NCBI GenBank assembly: GCA_016210925.1
Contig: JACQTF010000095.1
Location: forward strand, 1-50,411
Direction of reading: 5' to 3'
DNA from: Acidobacteriota bacterium
Lineage (GTDB): Bacteria; Acidobacteriota; UBA6911; JACQTF01
DNA: 50,411 bases
The position numbers and the translations under genes are program-made. This document shows, piece by piece, positions 42,247 to 50,411 of this stretch. The notes below the pieces were generated by a model. The model ran no database searches. It was given only the letters and a program-made list of their open reading frames with translations, and was not told the origin of the DNA. Each line of letters begins with the position of its first letter. Position 1 is the first letter of the stretch.

Positions 42247-42834
42247 TTACTTCTCAATCAAGTCCAAAAAATCTTTGATGATCCGCGCCGTCAGTCCCCA
42301 GATCTCCTTGTCCCCATACCTGTAGAAATAGACCCGCAGCTCCTTACCCCGATGGACACGGTCCTCCCACCGCAACGTGGCCGCTTCGCGGAAGAAGTCC
42401 ACGGGCACCCGAATGAGTTCCCGGACCTCGTGCGGATTCACGGTGAGGGAAAACGGCGACTCCATGTAGGCTGCAAAGGGCCGGACGATGAGGTCCGTGA
42501 TGGAACAGTATTCGTCGAACCGTCCCAGGACTTCCACCCGGCGCGGGTCCAGCCCGATCTCCTCCTGGGCCTCCCGCAGGGCCGTCGCGACCAGGTCCCG
42601 GTCGCCAGGATCCCGCATGCCGCCGGGGAACGAGATCTGCCCTTTATGGGTTTCCACCAGATAGGTGCGTTCGGTGAGGAGCAGGTAGTCGCGGCCCGAT
42701 TCCTCATAGAATGGCATGAGGACGGCTGCCAGAGGATTCTGGAGCCGGGGCAGATCCTGAGCCCGGTAATCTCCCAGGACACGCCGGATGCTCTCTCTCA
42801 GGTTCGCCACGTCCTCATTGCTCTCCCAGGCCAC
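42247..42834 (-). CDS. NUDIX hydrolase, CoA pyrophosphatase type
   Basis: A 195-residue hydrolase of the NudL/YeaB group. The specific UPF0035 region LLTERTYLVETHKGQISFPGG precedes the Nudix box GGMRDPGDRDLVATALREAQEEIGL (Gx5Ex7REUxEExGU form, with D in place of E at the first acidic position). Family members cleave CoA and acyl-CoA to 3'-phospho-ADP and (acyl)phosphopantetheine. The ATG at 42834 lies 8 bp after the uvrA stop, so it is in the uvrA transcript. Confidence 0.85.
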   Translation of the reverse strand: MAWESNEDVANLRESIRRVLGDYRAQDLPRLQNPLAAVLMPFYEESGRDYLLLTERTYLVETHKGQISFPGGMRDPGDRDLVATALREAQEEIGLDPRRVEVLGRFDEYCSITDLIVRPFAAYMESPFSLTVNPHEVRELIRVPVDFFREAATLRWEDRVHRGKELRVYFYRYGDKEIWGLTARIIKDFLDLIEK

Positions 42835-42842
42835 GCCGTGCG

Positions 42843-45713
42843 CTAGGCCTTCTGGGGTTCCAGCAGATACGAGGCCAGGAACTGACCGGTATAGGATCCT
42901 TTCTGCGCGGCGAGTTCCTCCGGGGTCCCGCAGGCGACCACGCAGCCTCCCCGCTCACCGGCCTCCGGGCCCAGGTCAATGACCCAGTCGGCGCTTTTGA
43001 TGACGTCCAGGTTGTGCTCGACGATGAGGAGGGAGGCACCGGCGGCCAGCAGCTTGTTGAAGGCGGCCAGCAGCTTGTTGATGTCATCGAAGTGGAGGCC
43101 CGTCGTGGGCTCGTCGAAAACATACAGGGTGTTGGGCGCCACCCTCTGGCTCAGGTACGACGACAGCTTGACGCGCTGGGCCTCGCCCCCGGACAGCGTG
43201 GTGGCCGACTGGCCCAGCCTCAGATAGCCCAGCCCCACCTCGTCCAGGATCTTTAGCTTCTCCACCACCCGGGAGGATTGGGCGAAGAAGGAGAGGGCCT
43301 CCTTGACGGTCAGGTTCAGGATCTGGTGGATGTTCTTTCCCCGGTAGGTCACCTCCAGGAGGGCCGCTTTAAACCGGGTCCCCTTGCACTCCTCGCAAGT
43401 CAGTTCCACGTCGGCGAGAAATTGCATCTCCACCACCACAGTGCCGCTGCCCTGGCATTCGTCGCAGCGGCCACCGGGGACGTTAAAGGAAAAATACCCG
43501 CCGGTGTACCCGTGGGCCCTGGCCTCACGGGTGCTGGCGAACAGCGCCCGGATGTCGTCGAACGCCTTGACGTAAGTCACAGGGTTGGAGCGGGGCGTCT
43601 TGCCGATGGGCGACTGGTCCACCAGCACGACGTCGGAGACCAGGTGCGCGCCTCGGATCTCCCGGTGCGTCCCGACCCTCCCCCGCCACTCTCCCCGGGA
43701 CCGCTTCAGGGCCGTGTACAGCACGTCATACACCAGGGTGGACTTCCCCGAGCCGGACACCCCGGTCACGCAGACCATCACCCCCAAGGGAATTTTCACG
43801 TCAATGTTCTTCAAGTTGTGCTCGGACGCTTCCATGATTTCCAGGAAGCGGCCGCTGGAACGCCGGAACACAGGCACCGGGATCTTCATCTCGTCGCGCA
43901 GGTAGCGCGCCGTCAGCGAGCTGAGGTGCTTCACCAGGCCGTGGTAGTTGCCCGCGTAAACCACTTCGCCACCGTGTTCGCCCGCGGCTGGCCCCAGGTC
44001 AATGAGGTGGTCCGCCGCCCGCATGGTCTCCCGGTCGTGTTCCACCACCAGGACCGTGTTGCCCATGTCCCTTAACTTTTTCAGGATCTCGATGAGCCGG
44101 AGGCCATCTCGGACGTGGAGCCCGATACTGGGTTCATCCAGCACATAGAGGGTGCCCACCAGGGTGGAACCCAGCGACGTGGCCAGTTGGATCCGTTGGG
44201 ACTCCCCTCCGCTCAAGGTAGAGGACAGCCGGTCCAGGGTCAGGTATTCCAGTCCCACCCGAAGCAAGAATTCCAGCCGCCTCCGGATCTCCAGCAGGAC
44301 CTTCTCGGCCACCGCCAGCTCGTACGCCGAGAACTCCGTCCGGGCGAAAAACTCCAGCGCTTCGGCAATGGTCATCCGGGCGATGTCGGTGATGCTCTTC
44401 CCTCCCACCCGGACATCCCGGGCCTCCTGGCGCAGGCGCTGACCCTGGCAGGTGGGACACAGGGAGTAACCACGGTACCGGCTGATAAAGATGCGCACGT
44501 GCATCTTGTACTTCTTCGTGTTGAGCCATTCGAAGAACCCCAGGATGCCGGGGAAATCCCCGTCGCCGCGGACGACGAGCTCCTGCTGCGGCGGCGGCAG
44601 GCTTTGAAACGGCGTGTGCAGGGAGATCTTCTTTCGCCGCGCGAAGGCCTCCAGCTCTTCCTGCAGGTGCCGGTACCGGGGCTTGGTCCAAGGGTCCACG
44701 GCGCCCTCCAGCAGTGTCTTTCCTTTGTCGGGGGTAATCAGGTCCAGATCCAGGTCGATGGTGTTCCCGAACCCCTGACACGTGGGACACGCGCCGAAGG
44801 GATTGTTAAAGGAAAACAGGCGTGGTTCGGGCTCTTCGTACTGGAGGCCGCACCACTGGCACTCGAATCTCTCGCTGAACCGCAGGTACAAGCCCCCGCC
44901 GTTCCCTTGAAACACCCGCACGTCCGGGAACCGCTCCTGCAGGAACTGTCCCACGGCACCAGCGCCGTCGGGCAGCACGTAAATCTGCGCCTTGCCCTCG
45001 CCCTCCCGATAACAGATCTCCAGGCTGTCCACCAGGCGCTGTCGCAGGTCCGAGCGGAGGGACACGCGATCCACGAGCACCGTCAGCTCCTCCCGGGGCG
45101 TCAGCCCCGAGGGAATCTCAGCGTTCAGATCGAGGACCTGACCTTGGTGGAAGAGCCGGACAAACCCCCGCTTGCGCAGTTCCAGGACCAGGTCGGCGCC
45201 GGCAGCGGCCCGCCTGACTTTCTTCTTCTGGTCCGGTACGCCATCCGTTCGCAGGGGGAGAAGAACGTAGAGGCGTGTCCCCTCCGGGAGCTGGAGCAAT
45301 TGGTCGGCGATGCTGTCGATGGTGTCCCTCTTGACCTCCCGGCCGCAACTGCGGCAGATGGTGCGGCCGATGCGGGCGTACAGCAGTCTCAAGTAGTCGT
45401 AGATCTCGGTCACCGTCCCCACCGTAGAGCGCGGATTCCGGGACGCGGTCTTCTGACGGATGGCAATGGCGGGGCAAATCCCGTCCACCTCGTCCACGTC
45501 CGGCTTGTCGATCCGTTCCAGGAACTGGCGAGCATAGTCCGAGAGCGATTCCATGTAGCGGCGCGGGCCTTCGGCGTAGATGGTGTCGAAGGCAAGGCTG
45601 GACTTGCCCGAGCCGCTGACTCCCGTGACCACTGTCAGGGAGTGCAGGGGAACCTCCACGGAGATGTTCTTCAGGTTATGGACGCGGGCGCCCTGGATTC
45701 GGATGGCGGGCAT
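42843..45713 (-). CDS. uvrA: Excinuclease ABC subunit UvrA
   Basis: A 956-residue damage-recognition ATPase of nucleotide excision repair. It starts [20 protein letters not shown] with Walker [20 protein letters not shown]. The UvrB-interacting and zinc regions follow ([16 protein letters not shown]...CPTCQG), then signature [12 protein letters not shown], a second NBD with [16 protein letters not shown], a zinc module ([14 protein letters not shown]...CEECKG) and [14 protein letters not shown] 45713 gives the conserved start. The frame is open upstream to 46265 but overlaps the divergent NHL gene. Promoter candidate at 45750-45778. Confidence 0.96.
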   Translation of the reverse strand: MPAIRIQGARVHNLKNISVEVPLHSLTVVTGVSGSGKSSLAFDTIYAEGPRRYMESLSDYARQFLERIDKPDVDEVDGICPAIAIRQKTASRNPRSTVGTVTEIYDYLRLLYARIGRTICRSCGREVKRDTIDSIADQLLQLPEGTRLYVLLPLRTDGVPDQKKKVRRAAAGADLVLELRKRGFVRLFHQGQVLDLNAEIPSGLTPREELTVLVDRVSLRSDLRQRLVDSLEICYREGEGKAQIYVLPDGAGAVGQFLQERFPDVRVFQGNGGGLYLRFSERFECQWCGLQYEEPEPRLFSFNNPFGACPTCQGFGNTIDLDLDLITPDKGKTLLEGAVDPWTKPRYRHLQEELEAFARRKKISLHTPFQSLPPPQQELVVRGDGDFPGILGFFEWLNTKKYKMHVRIFISRYRGYSLCPTCQGQRLRQEARDVRVGGKSITDIARMTIAEALEFFARTEFSAYELAVAEKVLLEIRRRLEFLLRVGLEYLTLDRLSSTLSGGESQRIQLATSLGSTLVGTLYVLDEPSIGLHVRDGLRLIEILKKLRDMGNTVLVVEHDRETMRAADHLIDLGPAAGEHGGEVVYAGNYHGLVKHLSSLTARYLRDEMKIPVPVFRRSSGRFLEIMEASEHNLKNIDVKIPLGVMVCVTGVSGSGKSTLVYDVLYTALKRSRGEWRGRVGTHREIRGAHLVSDVVLVDQSPIGKTPRSNPVTYVKAFDDIRALFASTREARAHGYTGGYFSFNVPGGRCDECQGSGTVVVEMQFLADVELTCEECKGTRFKAALLEVTYRGKNIHQILNLTVKEALSFFAQSSRVVEKLKILDEVGLGYLRLGQSATTLSGGEAQRVKLSSYLSQRVAPNTLYVFDEPTTGLHFDDINKLLAAFNKLLAAGASLLIVEHNLDVIKSADWVIDLGPEAGERGGCVVACGTPEELAAQKGSYTGQFLASYLLEPQKA

Positions 45714-45749
45714 GCTCTGACGCGCGTTGGCCCAAAAGATTAAACTTTC

Positions 45750-45778
45750 AGCGTAGTCCGATCCACCGCCTTTGTCAA
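45750..45778 (-). promoter_or_regulatory. uvrA promoter candidate
   Basis: Read on the minus strand: TTGACA, 17 bp, TACGCT. The -35 is perfect and the -10 weak. The remaining divergent gap to 45949 shows no other feature I can name. Confidence 0.4.
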
Positions 45779-45948
45779 ATCCGATGGCAGACAAGTCGCA
45801 TCCTACGTTGGATGGAAGATGCGCCGAAAAATGATGTCCGGACCCTCCACCGCTTTTGGTGGAGTCCGCACACCCTGCGCGCCATCGAGGTCCACGAGAA
45901 AAACTGCCCCGTAGCGGTCCTTGACGTTCCCCGTTACAATGGAGAGAA

Positions 45949-46977
45949 ATGTCCGTCGCCGAAATTCGCATCCGGACCGTGACCCCCGGCATGGGATTTG
46001 TGGGAGGCGAGATCCGCATCGAATGCACCGGGCCAGCGCCCCAATCTCTCGCGGCGAGCCGCGTGGAGTTCGGCACGGCCCGGGGGCACATCGTGGCGGC
46101 TTCCCAGGACCTCTTCATCGTCCGGGTTCCGGAGGAGGCGGCCGATGAGATCACCCTGAGCGCCGATGGCCGGCGAAGTGATCCGGTGGCCTTTCGGGTG
46201 GGCCGGCGCCTCGCCGCCAACCTGCACCCGGTGGCGAACCCCGCCGTGGACCCCGAGGGAAACATCTACGTCACGCTGAGCGGGAGCAGGGGTCAGAAGG
46301 TCCCTTTCTCCGTTTACAAGATCTCACCCGCCGGCGAGTCCACCGCCTATCTGGCGGAGATCATCAACCCGACCGGCCTGGCCTTCGGCCCGGACGGCTT
46401 GCTGTACACCAGCAGCCGCTTCAACGGCATCATTTACAGGATCTCGCCGGGGCCAGAGATCCAGGTGTACGCCCAGGGCCTTGGAATCGCGACCGGCGTC
46501 GCCTTCGATCCGGAGGGCGCTCTGTACGTGGGAGACCGGAGCGGCGTGATTTACCGCGTGCACGGCGCCGGCCAGGTCGCCCCCTTCGCTTCGCTGGAGC
46601 CCAGCGTGTCAGCCTACCACCTGGCGTTTGATTCCAGGGGCTCTCTGTTCGTCACAGGCCCCACCCTGTCCATTCGGGATCCGGTGTGGAAGATTTCTCG
46701 GGAAGCCAAGGTGGAGGCGTTCGCGACCGGCTTCGGGCGCCCCCAGGGCATGGCCTTCGACGAGAAAGGCCACCTCTACCTGGCAGCCTCCTACCAGGGT
46801 AAGAAAGGGATCTTTCGAATCACGCCTCGCGGCGAGATCCAGCATTTCATCGCGGGCCCCATGATGGTCGGCGTGGCCTTCGACGGAAGGGGGCACCTGA
46901 TCGCGGCGGACAAGGACAGCGTGTACCGGATTCAGGTCGGACTGCAAGGCCGCCGCCTGGCCCAGATCCGTCCGTAG
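45949..46977 (+). CDS. IPT-like/NHL-repeat beta-propeller protein
   Basis: A 342-residue protein without a signal peptide. Residues about 10-80 form an IPT/TIG-like Ig domain (VTPGMGFVGGEIRIECTGPA, VEFGTARGHIVAAS). Six SMP-30/NHL blades follow, each with the 'G.a.d..G.lYv.d...g.iyri...g' pattern: NPAVDPEGNIYVT, GLAFGPDGLLYTS, GVAFDPEGALYVGDRSGVIYRV, HLAFDSRGSLFVTG, GMAFDEKGHLYLAA and GVAFDGRGHLIAAD. GGAGAGAA gives an RBS. The role is unknown; such propellers bind ligands or act as lactonases, but the SMP-30 metal residues are not obvious here. It converges on the flavoprotein gene, 3 bp apart. Confidence 0.8.
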   Translation: MSVAEIRIRTVTPGMGFVGGEIRIECTGPAPQSLAASRVEFGTARGHIVAASQDLFIVRVPEEAADEITLSADGRRSDPVAFRVGRRLAANLHPVANPAVDPEGNIYVTLSGSRGQKVPFSVYKISPAGESTAYLAEIINPTGLAFGPDGLLYTSSRFNGIIYRISPGPEIQVYAQGLGIATGVAFDPEGALYVGDRSGVIYRVHGAGQVAPFASLEPSVSAYHLAFDSRGSLFVTGPTLSIRDPVWKISREAKVEAFATGFGRPQGMAFDEKGHLYLAASYQGKKGIFRITPRGEIQHFIAGPMMVGVAFDGRGHLIAADKDSVYRIQVGLQGRRLAQIRP

Positions 46978-46980
46978 AGA

Positions 46981-48138
46981 CTAAACGGAGGCGAGGGACC
47001 GGACGTACTGGTGCGTGACCGCGGGCACGTTCCAGCAGAGCTCGCGGGCCAGCTCCCGGTAGCAGAGGTCGCCGGTGATGAGCCGGTCCAGCAGCTCCCT
47101 AACCCGTTTCGAGCGATTGCACAGGTGGATGAGCTGGTCCACGAAGGAGCGCTTCCACACCCTCCCCCGGTAGAACCTTTCCTTCCATCGGGCCGCCGCC
47201 TGGAACTCCCTCCGGAACTCCTCGTGGAACCGGTCTTCGTAGTCGGCGAGCTTCCCCGCGGCCAGCGCCTGGGCCAGCAGTTCCGAGGAGCGGAGGGCAT
47301 GGGAGATCCCCTCGCCGGTGACGGGGTCCACGCACCCGGCAGCATCGCCCACCAGAGCCCAGTTTTCGCCAGCGGCCCGATGTCGCTTCCACGCCGATTC
47401 CCGAAGAGCTGGGACCAGAGCAGCGAAGTAGTTCGCGCCGGACGGATCGGAACCGGGATAGCGGTCCCCGATGAAGGCTTCCACCTTTCGGCGCAGCTCC
47501 GCCGACGACGCGAGGGGAAGGCTGTTGAGAATGCCCACCGAGAGGTGGTCCGGTCGTGGAAACGACCAGAGGTACCCTTCGAAGCCTCGCTCATAGAATT
47601 GGCAGACGGAGGTATCGGAATGAAACTTTCCCGGGAGGAAGTATCCCAGCGTCAGCGAGGTGTCCTGCGCCGCCAGATCCTGGCCTGTGGCCTGCCGCAC
47701 CAGACTCTTGCACCCATCGGCCCCCACCAGCAGCTCCGCCGTCCACGTTCCTGAGCCGGTAAGAATCTGCCAGCCCCCCTGGTGCTGCTGGACCCGTCGC
47801 ACCTTCTCCGGCACCAGTTCCGCGCCGGCTCGGAGTGCTGCCTGCCGAACACCCCCGTCCAGGACCCGACGGGAATAAATGGTGAGGGTCTTGCGAAGGG
47901 GCACCACCGCTCGTTCGCCCTGGGAGGAGATCAGTTCCAGGAAAGCGACCTCGTTTCCAGGGATCGGCCGTTGTGTCAGAAGGGGAAAGCCCTCCAGGGC
48001 ACGGGACGTGACACCGCCGCCGCACGGCTTCTCCCAGTCCAGATGATCGCCGAACAGACGGACTTCAGCCCCCGCAGAGGCCAGCTGGCAAGCCAGATAC
48101 GAACCCGAAAGCCCGGCACCCACGACCGCGATTCGCAT
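46981..48138 (-). CDS. FAD-dependent geranylgeranyl-reductase-type flavoprotein
   Basis: A 385-residue flavoprotein. The FAD Rossmann motif RIAVVGAGLSGSYLACQLA begins at residue 2, and the second FAD motif is ALVGDAAGCVDPVTGEGISHAL (GDAAG...PxxGEGI). CGGGV near residue 42 and WSFPRPDHLSVGI fit the geranylgeranyl reductase/digeranylgeranylglycerophospholipid reductase group, which saturates prenyl chains. A C-terminal helical extension (EFRREFQAAARWKERFYRG) is present. ATG 48138 gives the FAD motif at the very N-terminus. It is 26 bp downstream of the hydrolase-membrane fusion gene on the same strand. Confidence 0.85.
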   Translation of the reverse strand: MRIAVVGAGLSGSYLACQLASAGAEVRLFGDHLDWEKPCGGGVTSRALEGFPLLTQRPIPGNEVAFLELISSQGERAVVPLRKTLTIYSRRVLDGGVRQAALRAGAELVPEKVRRVQQHQGGWQILTGSGTWTAELLVGADGCKSLVRQATGQDLAAQDTSLTLGYFLPGKFHSDTSVCQFYERGFEGYLWSFPRPDHLSVGILNSLPLASSAELRRKVEAFIGDRYPGSDPSGANYFAALVPALRESAWKRHRAAGENWALVGDAAGCVDPVTGEGISHALRSSELLAQALAAGKLADYEDRFHEEFRREFQAAARWKERFYRGRVWKRSFVDQLIHLCNRSKRVRELLDRLITGDLCYRELARELCWNVPAVTHQYVRSLASV

Positions 48139-48164
48139 GCAGCGATTGCCTCCGACGGGATACC

Positions 48165-49700
48165 TCAAATCCGCACCAGAATCGCCGAGAAAAGCCAGGC
48201 GAACATTCCCGAGGCAAAGGTGGCGCGAAGCAAAGGATCTTCCAGAGCGCTGGCGTACGCGGAAACCAGCAGGCTGAAGATCCCCAGCCCCGGCAGAATC
48301 AATAATAGCAAATAAGGAGCGTCCCACCACAAGACCGCCGGGATGCAGGCGGTCCAGAGCACGCCTTGGTGGAGCACGTGACGGAGGAAGAATTTTGCTC
48401 GGGGGCCGCGGCCTTCGGGCTGCTCTATGAATCCTTCTAAGAAATAAAAGAAGGGAAACAGAAAGAGAAGAAAAATGGGAAGGTACTGGACTCGGGACGG
48501 ACCGGGCACCACGTGAAGCCAGTACCGATCCACAAGCAGTCCGGCGGAAAAAAAGAACGCGAGCACCAGCAGGGGCCCGGTCGCCAGGCTGATTCCAGTT
48601 CGGTGGAGCCGCGGCGGAAAAACGGGGTCAAAGGAAAGAAAGGCTGCCAAGGCTGCGGCAGTTGCGCCGAACAGGACCGCGACCTCCGAACCGAGGTACA
48701 ACCGGATAAAACCTCGATCGGCCAGAGGGCGCATCAGGATGGTCCCGGACAGGGACGCCAGTGTGAAGGCGAGCCAGCGGAAGCGCCGGGAGCGCGTGGA
48801 CGAAGGCGGGAGGGCCCTTTTTTTCGGCAGGTGACGGTCCACCAGCCGAAGCAATCCATAGAAGGCTGCCAGGCTCCACGCCAGAAAGGCCAACGGCACC
48901 GCAACCGGAGCCGGCCGGTGCTCTCGTGAGCTGGCTTGCGGGAACGCACGGCGGAGCCACTGCAGCGTCTCGAGGACCGTGCTCTGCTGGAAGAGGATCG
49001 AGGTATGGGTGGTCCCAGGCAACGTGGCACGCCTTCTCCCGCTGCCGGAGCCCACATCTCCCGACTCCGTCCGGTCCCCGGCATCCTTCGGACTTCCCCG
49101 GCCTGCGGACAGGTCCCACAAAAGGGCAACGCTTCGGCGGACCAGCGTGAGGTCCATGTCGCCCTCCAGCAGGAGAAGATTGCGCGGGCGCTCCCGGTCC
49201 ACCAGGGTCAGAACGGGAGAAAGGGCGATGGTGCAGGCAATTTCGGGATACTGGTAGCCCAGGTTCAGACCCAGCAGCCCTCCCATGGAGTGCCCCAGAA
49301 CTGCGGTTCGCGGAAGATCGAGAAGGCCTCTTCGCATCAACTCCCGGAACCCCCGGTCCAGGATCCCACCTACCCGGCTGGGGTCGAATCTCTCTGTGGA
49401 GTCCCCGTGTCCCGGCAGATCCACCAGCAAGCACCTGTAGCCGGCCTGGGCCAGCCGAGACCCAAAGAACCAGAGCACCCTCTTGTTGCCCGAAAGCCCA
49501 TGAATCAGAAGGACGGTCACCGAAGCCTCCCTCCTCGACGGGGAAATGACCAACAACGGGAGCCGTTCGGGGACCGACAAGACGAACTCCTCTTGGCGGA
49601 TGGAGCGGAGATCGGCGCGAAAGACGGAGAAGCACCAGAGACCGAGAGAGACGAACGCCGTACCCAAAACCACTTGCCCCAGAAACCGGGTGTTTCGCAT
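48165..49700 (-). CDS. Alpha/beta hydrolase fused to a polytopic membrane domain
   Basis: A 511-residue protein. A membrane helix (VVLGTAFVSLGLWCFSVF) precedes an alpha/beta hydrolase domain (residues about 35-275): VTVLLIHGLSGNKRVLW (oxyanion HG), CLLVDLPGHGDS, AVLGHSMGGLLGL (nucleophile Ser in GHSMG), LLEGDMD (Asp) and TTHTSILF (His). The C-terminal half has about seven membrane helices, including VPLAFLAWSLAAFYGLL, GPLLVLAFFFSAGLLVDRYW, YLPIFLLFLFPFFYFLEGF and LLLILPGLGIFSLLVSAY. A loop of low-complexity charge (SPKDAGDRTESGDVGSGSG) splits the hydrolase domain. The substrate is unknown. It is likely an operon with the geranylgeranyl-reductase-like gene. Confidence 0.75.
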   Translation of the reverse strand: MRNTRFLGQVVLGTAFVSLGLWCFSVFRADLRSIRQEEFVLSVPERLPLLVISPSRREASVTVLLIHGLSGNKRVLWFFGSRLAQAGYRCLLVDLPGHGDSTERFDPSRVGGILDRGFRELMRRGLLDLPRTAVLGHSMGGLLGLNLGYQYPEIACTIALSPVLTLVDRERPRNLLLLEGDMDLTLVRRSVALLWDLSAGRGSPKDAGDRTESGDVGSGSGRRRATLPGTTHTSILFQQSTVLETLQWLRRAFPQASSREHRPAPVAVPLAFLAWSLAAFYGLLRLVDRHLPKKRALPPSSTRSRRFRWLAFTLASLSGTILMRPLADRGFIRLYLGSEVAVLFGATAAALAAFLSFDPVFPPRLHRTGISLATGPLLVLAFFFSAGLLVDRYWLHVVPGPSRVQYLPIFLLFLFPFFYFLEGFIEQPEGRGPRAKFFLRHVLHQGVLWTACIPAVLWWDAPYLLLLILPGLGIFSLLVSAYASALEDPLLRATFASGMFAWLFSAILVRI

Positions 49701-49735
49701 TGGCGTGCTATCCTTTTATTTTCATTCTCTGCGCC

Positions 49736-50411
49736 ATGACTGATTTCCGGTTGGAAGTCTTGAAGCAGGATTGCGGATCGGGAGCACGGAGGGGCCGCAT
49801 GCAGACCCGCCACGGACCGGTGGACACTCCGGCGTTCATGCCGGTGGGCACCGCAGGAAGTGTCAAGGGCATGACCCAGCAGATGCTAAAGGAGCTGGGT
49901 GCCCAGATCATCCTGGCCAACACCTACCATCTTTACTTGCGCCCGGGACACGAATTGATCGGCGAGCTGGGTGGCCTGCATCGCTTCATGTCTTGGCAAG
50001 GGGCCATCCTCACCGATTCGGGTGGCTACCAAATCTTCAGCCAGCACGAGCTGAGGAAGGTGTCGGTGGAGGGCGTCCAGTTCCGGTCCCACCTGGATGG
50101 GTCGCCCCATCTCCTCACGCCGGAAAAGGCCATGGAAATTCAGGTCCGCCTGGGATCCGATATCGTCATGGCCTTGGACGAAGTGCCCTCCTATCCTTCC
50201 AGCCCGGAGGAAACCCGGGCTTCCACCGAGCTGACCTTATGCTGGGCGAAACGGTGCTGGCGCCGCTTCCTTGAACTGGAGCATCCCATCAATCCCGGGC
50301 AAGTGTTGTTCGGAATCGTTCCAGGGGGCGTTTCGCGGGAACTGAGCAAGCGGTGTGCCGAAGCACTGGCGATCCTGGGATTCGCAGGTTACGCCGTGGG
50401 CGGTTTGAGCC
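49736..50411 (+). CDS. tgt: Queuine tRNA-ribosyltransferase (partial, runs off the window)
   Basis: The first 225 residues of Tgt, which exchanges guanine-34 for preQ1 in tRNAs with GUN anticodons. Visible are RRGRMQTRHGPVDTPAFMPV, NTYHLYLRPGHELI, LTDSGGYQIFSQ (catalytic first Asp in TDSGG), SDIVMALDEVPSYPSS, GIVPGGVSRELSKRCAE and GYAVGGLS at the edge. The second Asp and zinc site lie outside the window. ATG 49736 is 35 bp from the divergent hydrolase gene, too short for much regulation between them. Confidence 0.95.
   Translation, partial: MTDFRLEVLKQDCGSGARRGRMQTRHGPVDTPAFMPVGTAGSVKGMTQQMLKELGAQIILANTYHLYLRPGHELIGELGGLHRFMSWQGAILTDSGGYQIFSQHELRKVSVEGVQFRSHLDGSPHLLTPEKAMEIQVRLGSDIVMALDEVPSYPSSPEETRASTELTLCWAKRCWRRFLELEHPINPGQVLFGIVPGGVSRELSKRCAEALAILGFAGYAVGGLS

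Noticed and set aside
44115-45743. 542-codon plus-strand frame antisense to uvrA
   Set aside because: UvrA is fully conserved on the other strand; this product has no recognisable fold and extends past the true uvrA start.
42843-46265. Extension of uvrA to a 1140-residue protein
   Set aside because: The added 184 residues overlap the divergent NHL-repeat gene and lack UvrA homology; ATG 45713 gives the conserved N-terminus.
1-50411. CRISPR array, insertion sequence or prophage
   Set aside because: No regularly spaced direct repeats of 23-40 bp, no transposase or integrase motif, and no phage structural genes were seen.

Overview
The window is about 50.4 kb of bacterial chromosome, GC-rich (roughly 60-64% judged by eye) and almost entirely housekeeping. 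The organism is probably an acidobacterium or a close relative. That is an inference from the gene mix: bactofilin next to parAB, a CRTAC1/UnbV-type secreted repeat protein, a TIGR03842-like F420-dependent oxidoreductase, methylmalonyl-CoA mutase, a degenerate S41 protein, and frequent ATGA gene overlaps. No rRNA is present to test it.

Layout. 1-964 is a junkyard of broken gene pieces: a nucleotidyltransferase-like scrap, a DUF262/GmrSD-like piece and the C-terminal end of a DNA methyltransferase. They abut the replication-origin-type cluster rpmH-rnpA-yidD-yidC-mnmE-mnmG-rsmG (1032-7334). A perfect parS site (7356-7371) follows, then parA-parB and a bactofilin. dnaA is not in the window and I saw no convincing DnaA-box cluster, but a sharp AT-rich island covers the mnmG/rsmG junction. 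10073-15859 is a five-gene, translationally coupled run: methylmalonyl-CoA mutase large subunit, CRTAC1-like protein, two Opp/Dpp-type ATPases and a Yip1-type membrane protein. A TIGR03842-like oxidoreductase comes next. 17423-24296 (minus strand) holds a KefB-like antiporter, a heterodimeric ABC exporter pair and two small envelope proteins. 24491-27670 encodes a 1059-residue secreted protein with a nidogen-like domain, a metallopeptidase-like region and C-terminal repeats.

28111-29546 (minus) is ruvX-mltG. On the plus strand follow a catalytically dead S41/PDZ protein, HU, tRNA-Val(GAC), and the translation cluster thrS-infC-rpmI-rplT-pheS-pheT. Then come a coiled-coil protein, zapA, a 6S RNA with its own promoter and terminator, rny (RNase Y) and a YmdB-type phosphodiesterase. 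41631-42240 is an Xre/MbcA/ParS-type antitoxin followed by what looks like a stump of its RES toxin. The end carries uvrA-nudix (minus), an NHL-repeat protein, a geranylgeranyl-reductase-type flavoprotein with an alpha/beta hydrolase-membrane fusion (minus), and the start of tgt, cut by the window edge.

The most unusual points are these. infC begins with an AUC codon. ThrS and PheT both lack their usual N-terminal accessory domains. A CTP-like protein has lost both catalytic Ser and Lys, RuvX has lost a conserved Asp, and the large secreted protein has Q in place of the first His of HExxH. A family of 7-bp tandem repeats sits at three gene borders, one of which supplies both a stop and a start codon. 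I found no CRISPR array, no intact insertion sequence, no prophage and no obviously complete new defence system.
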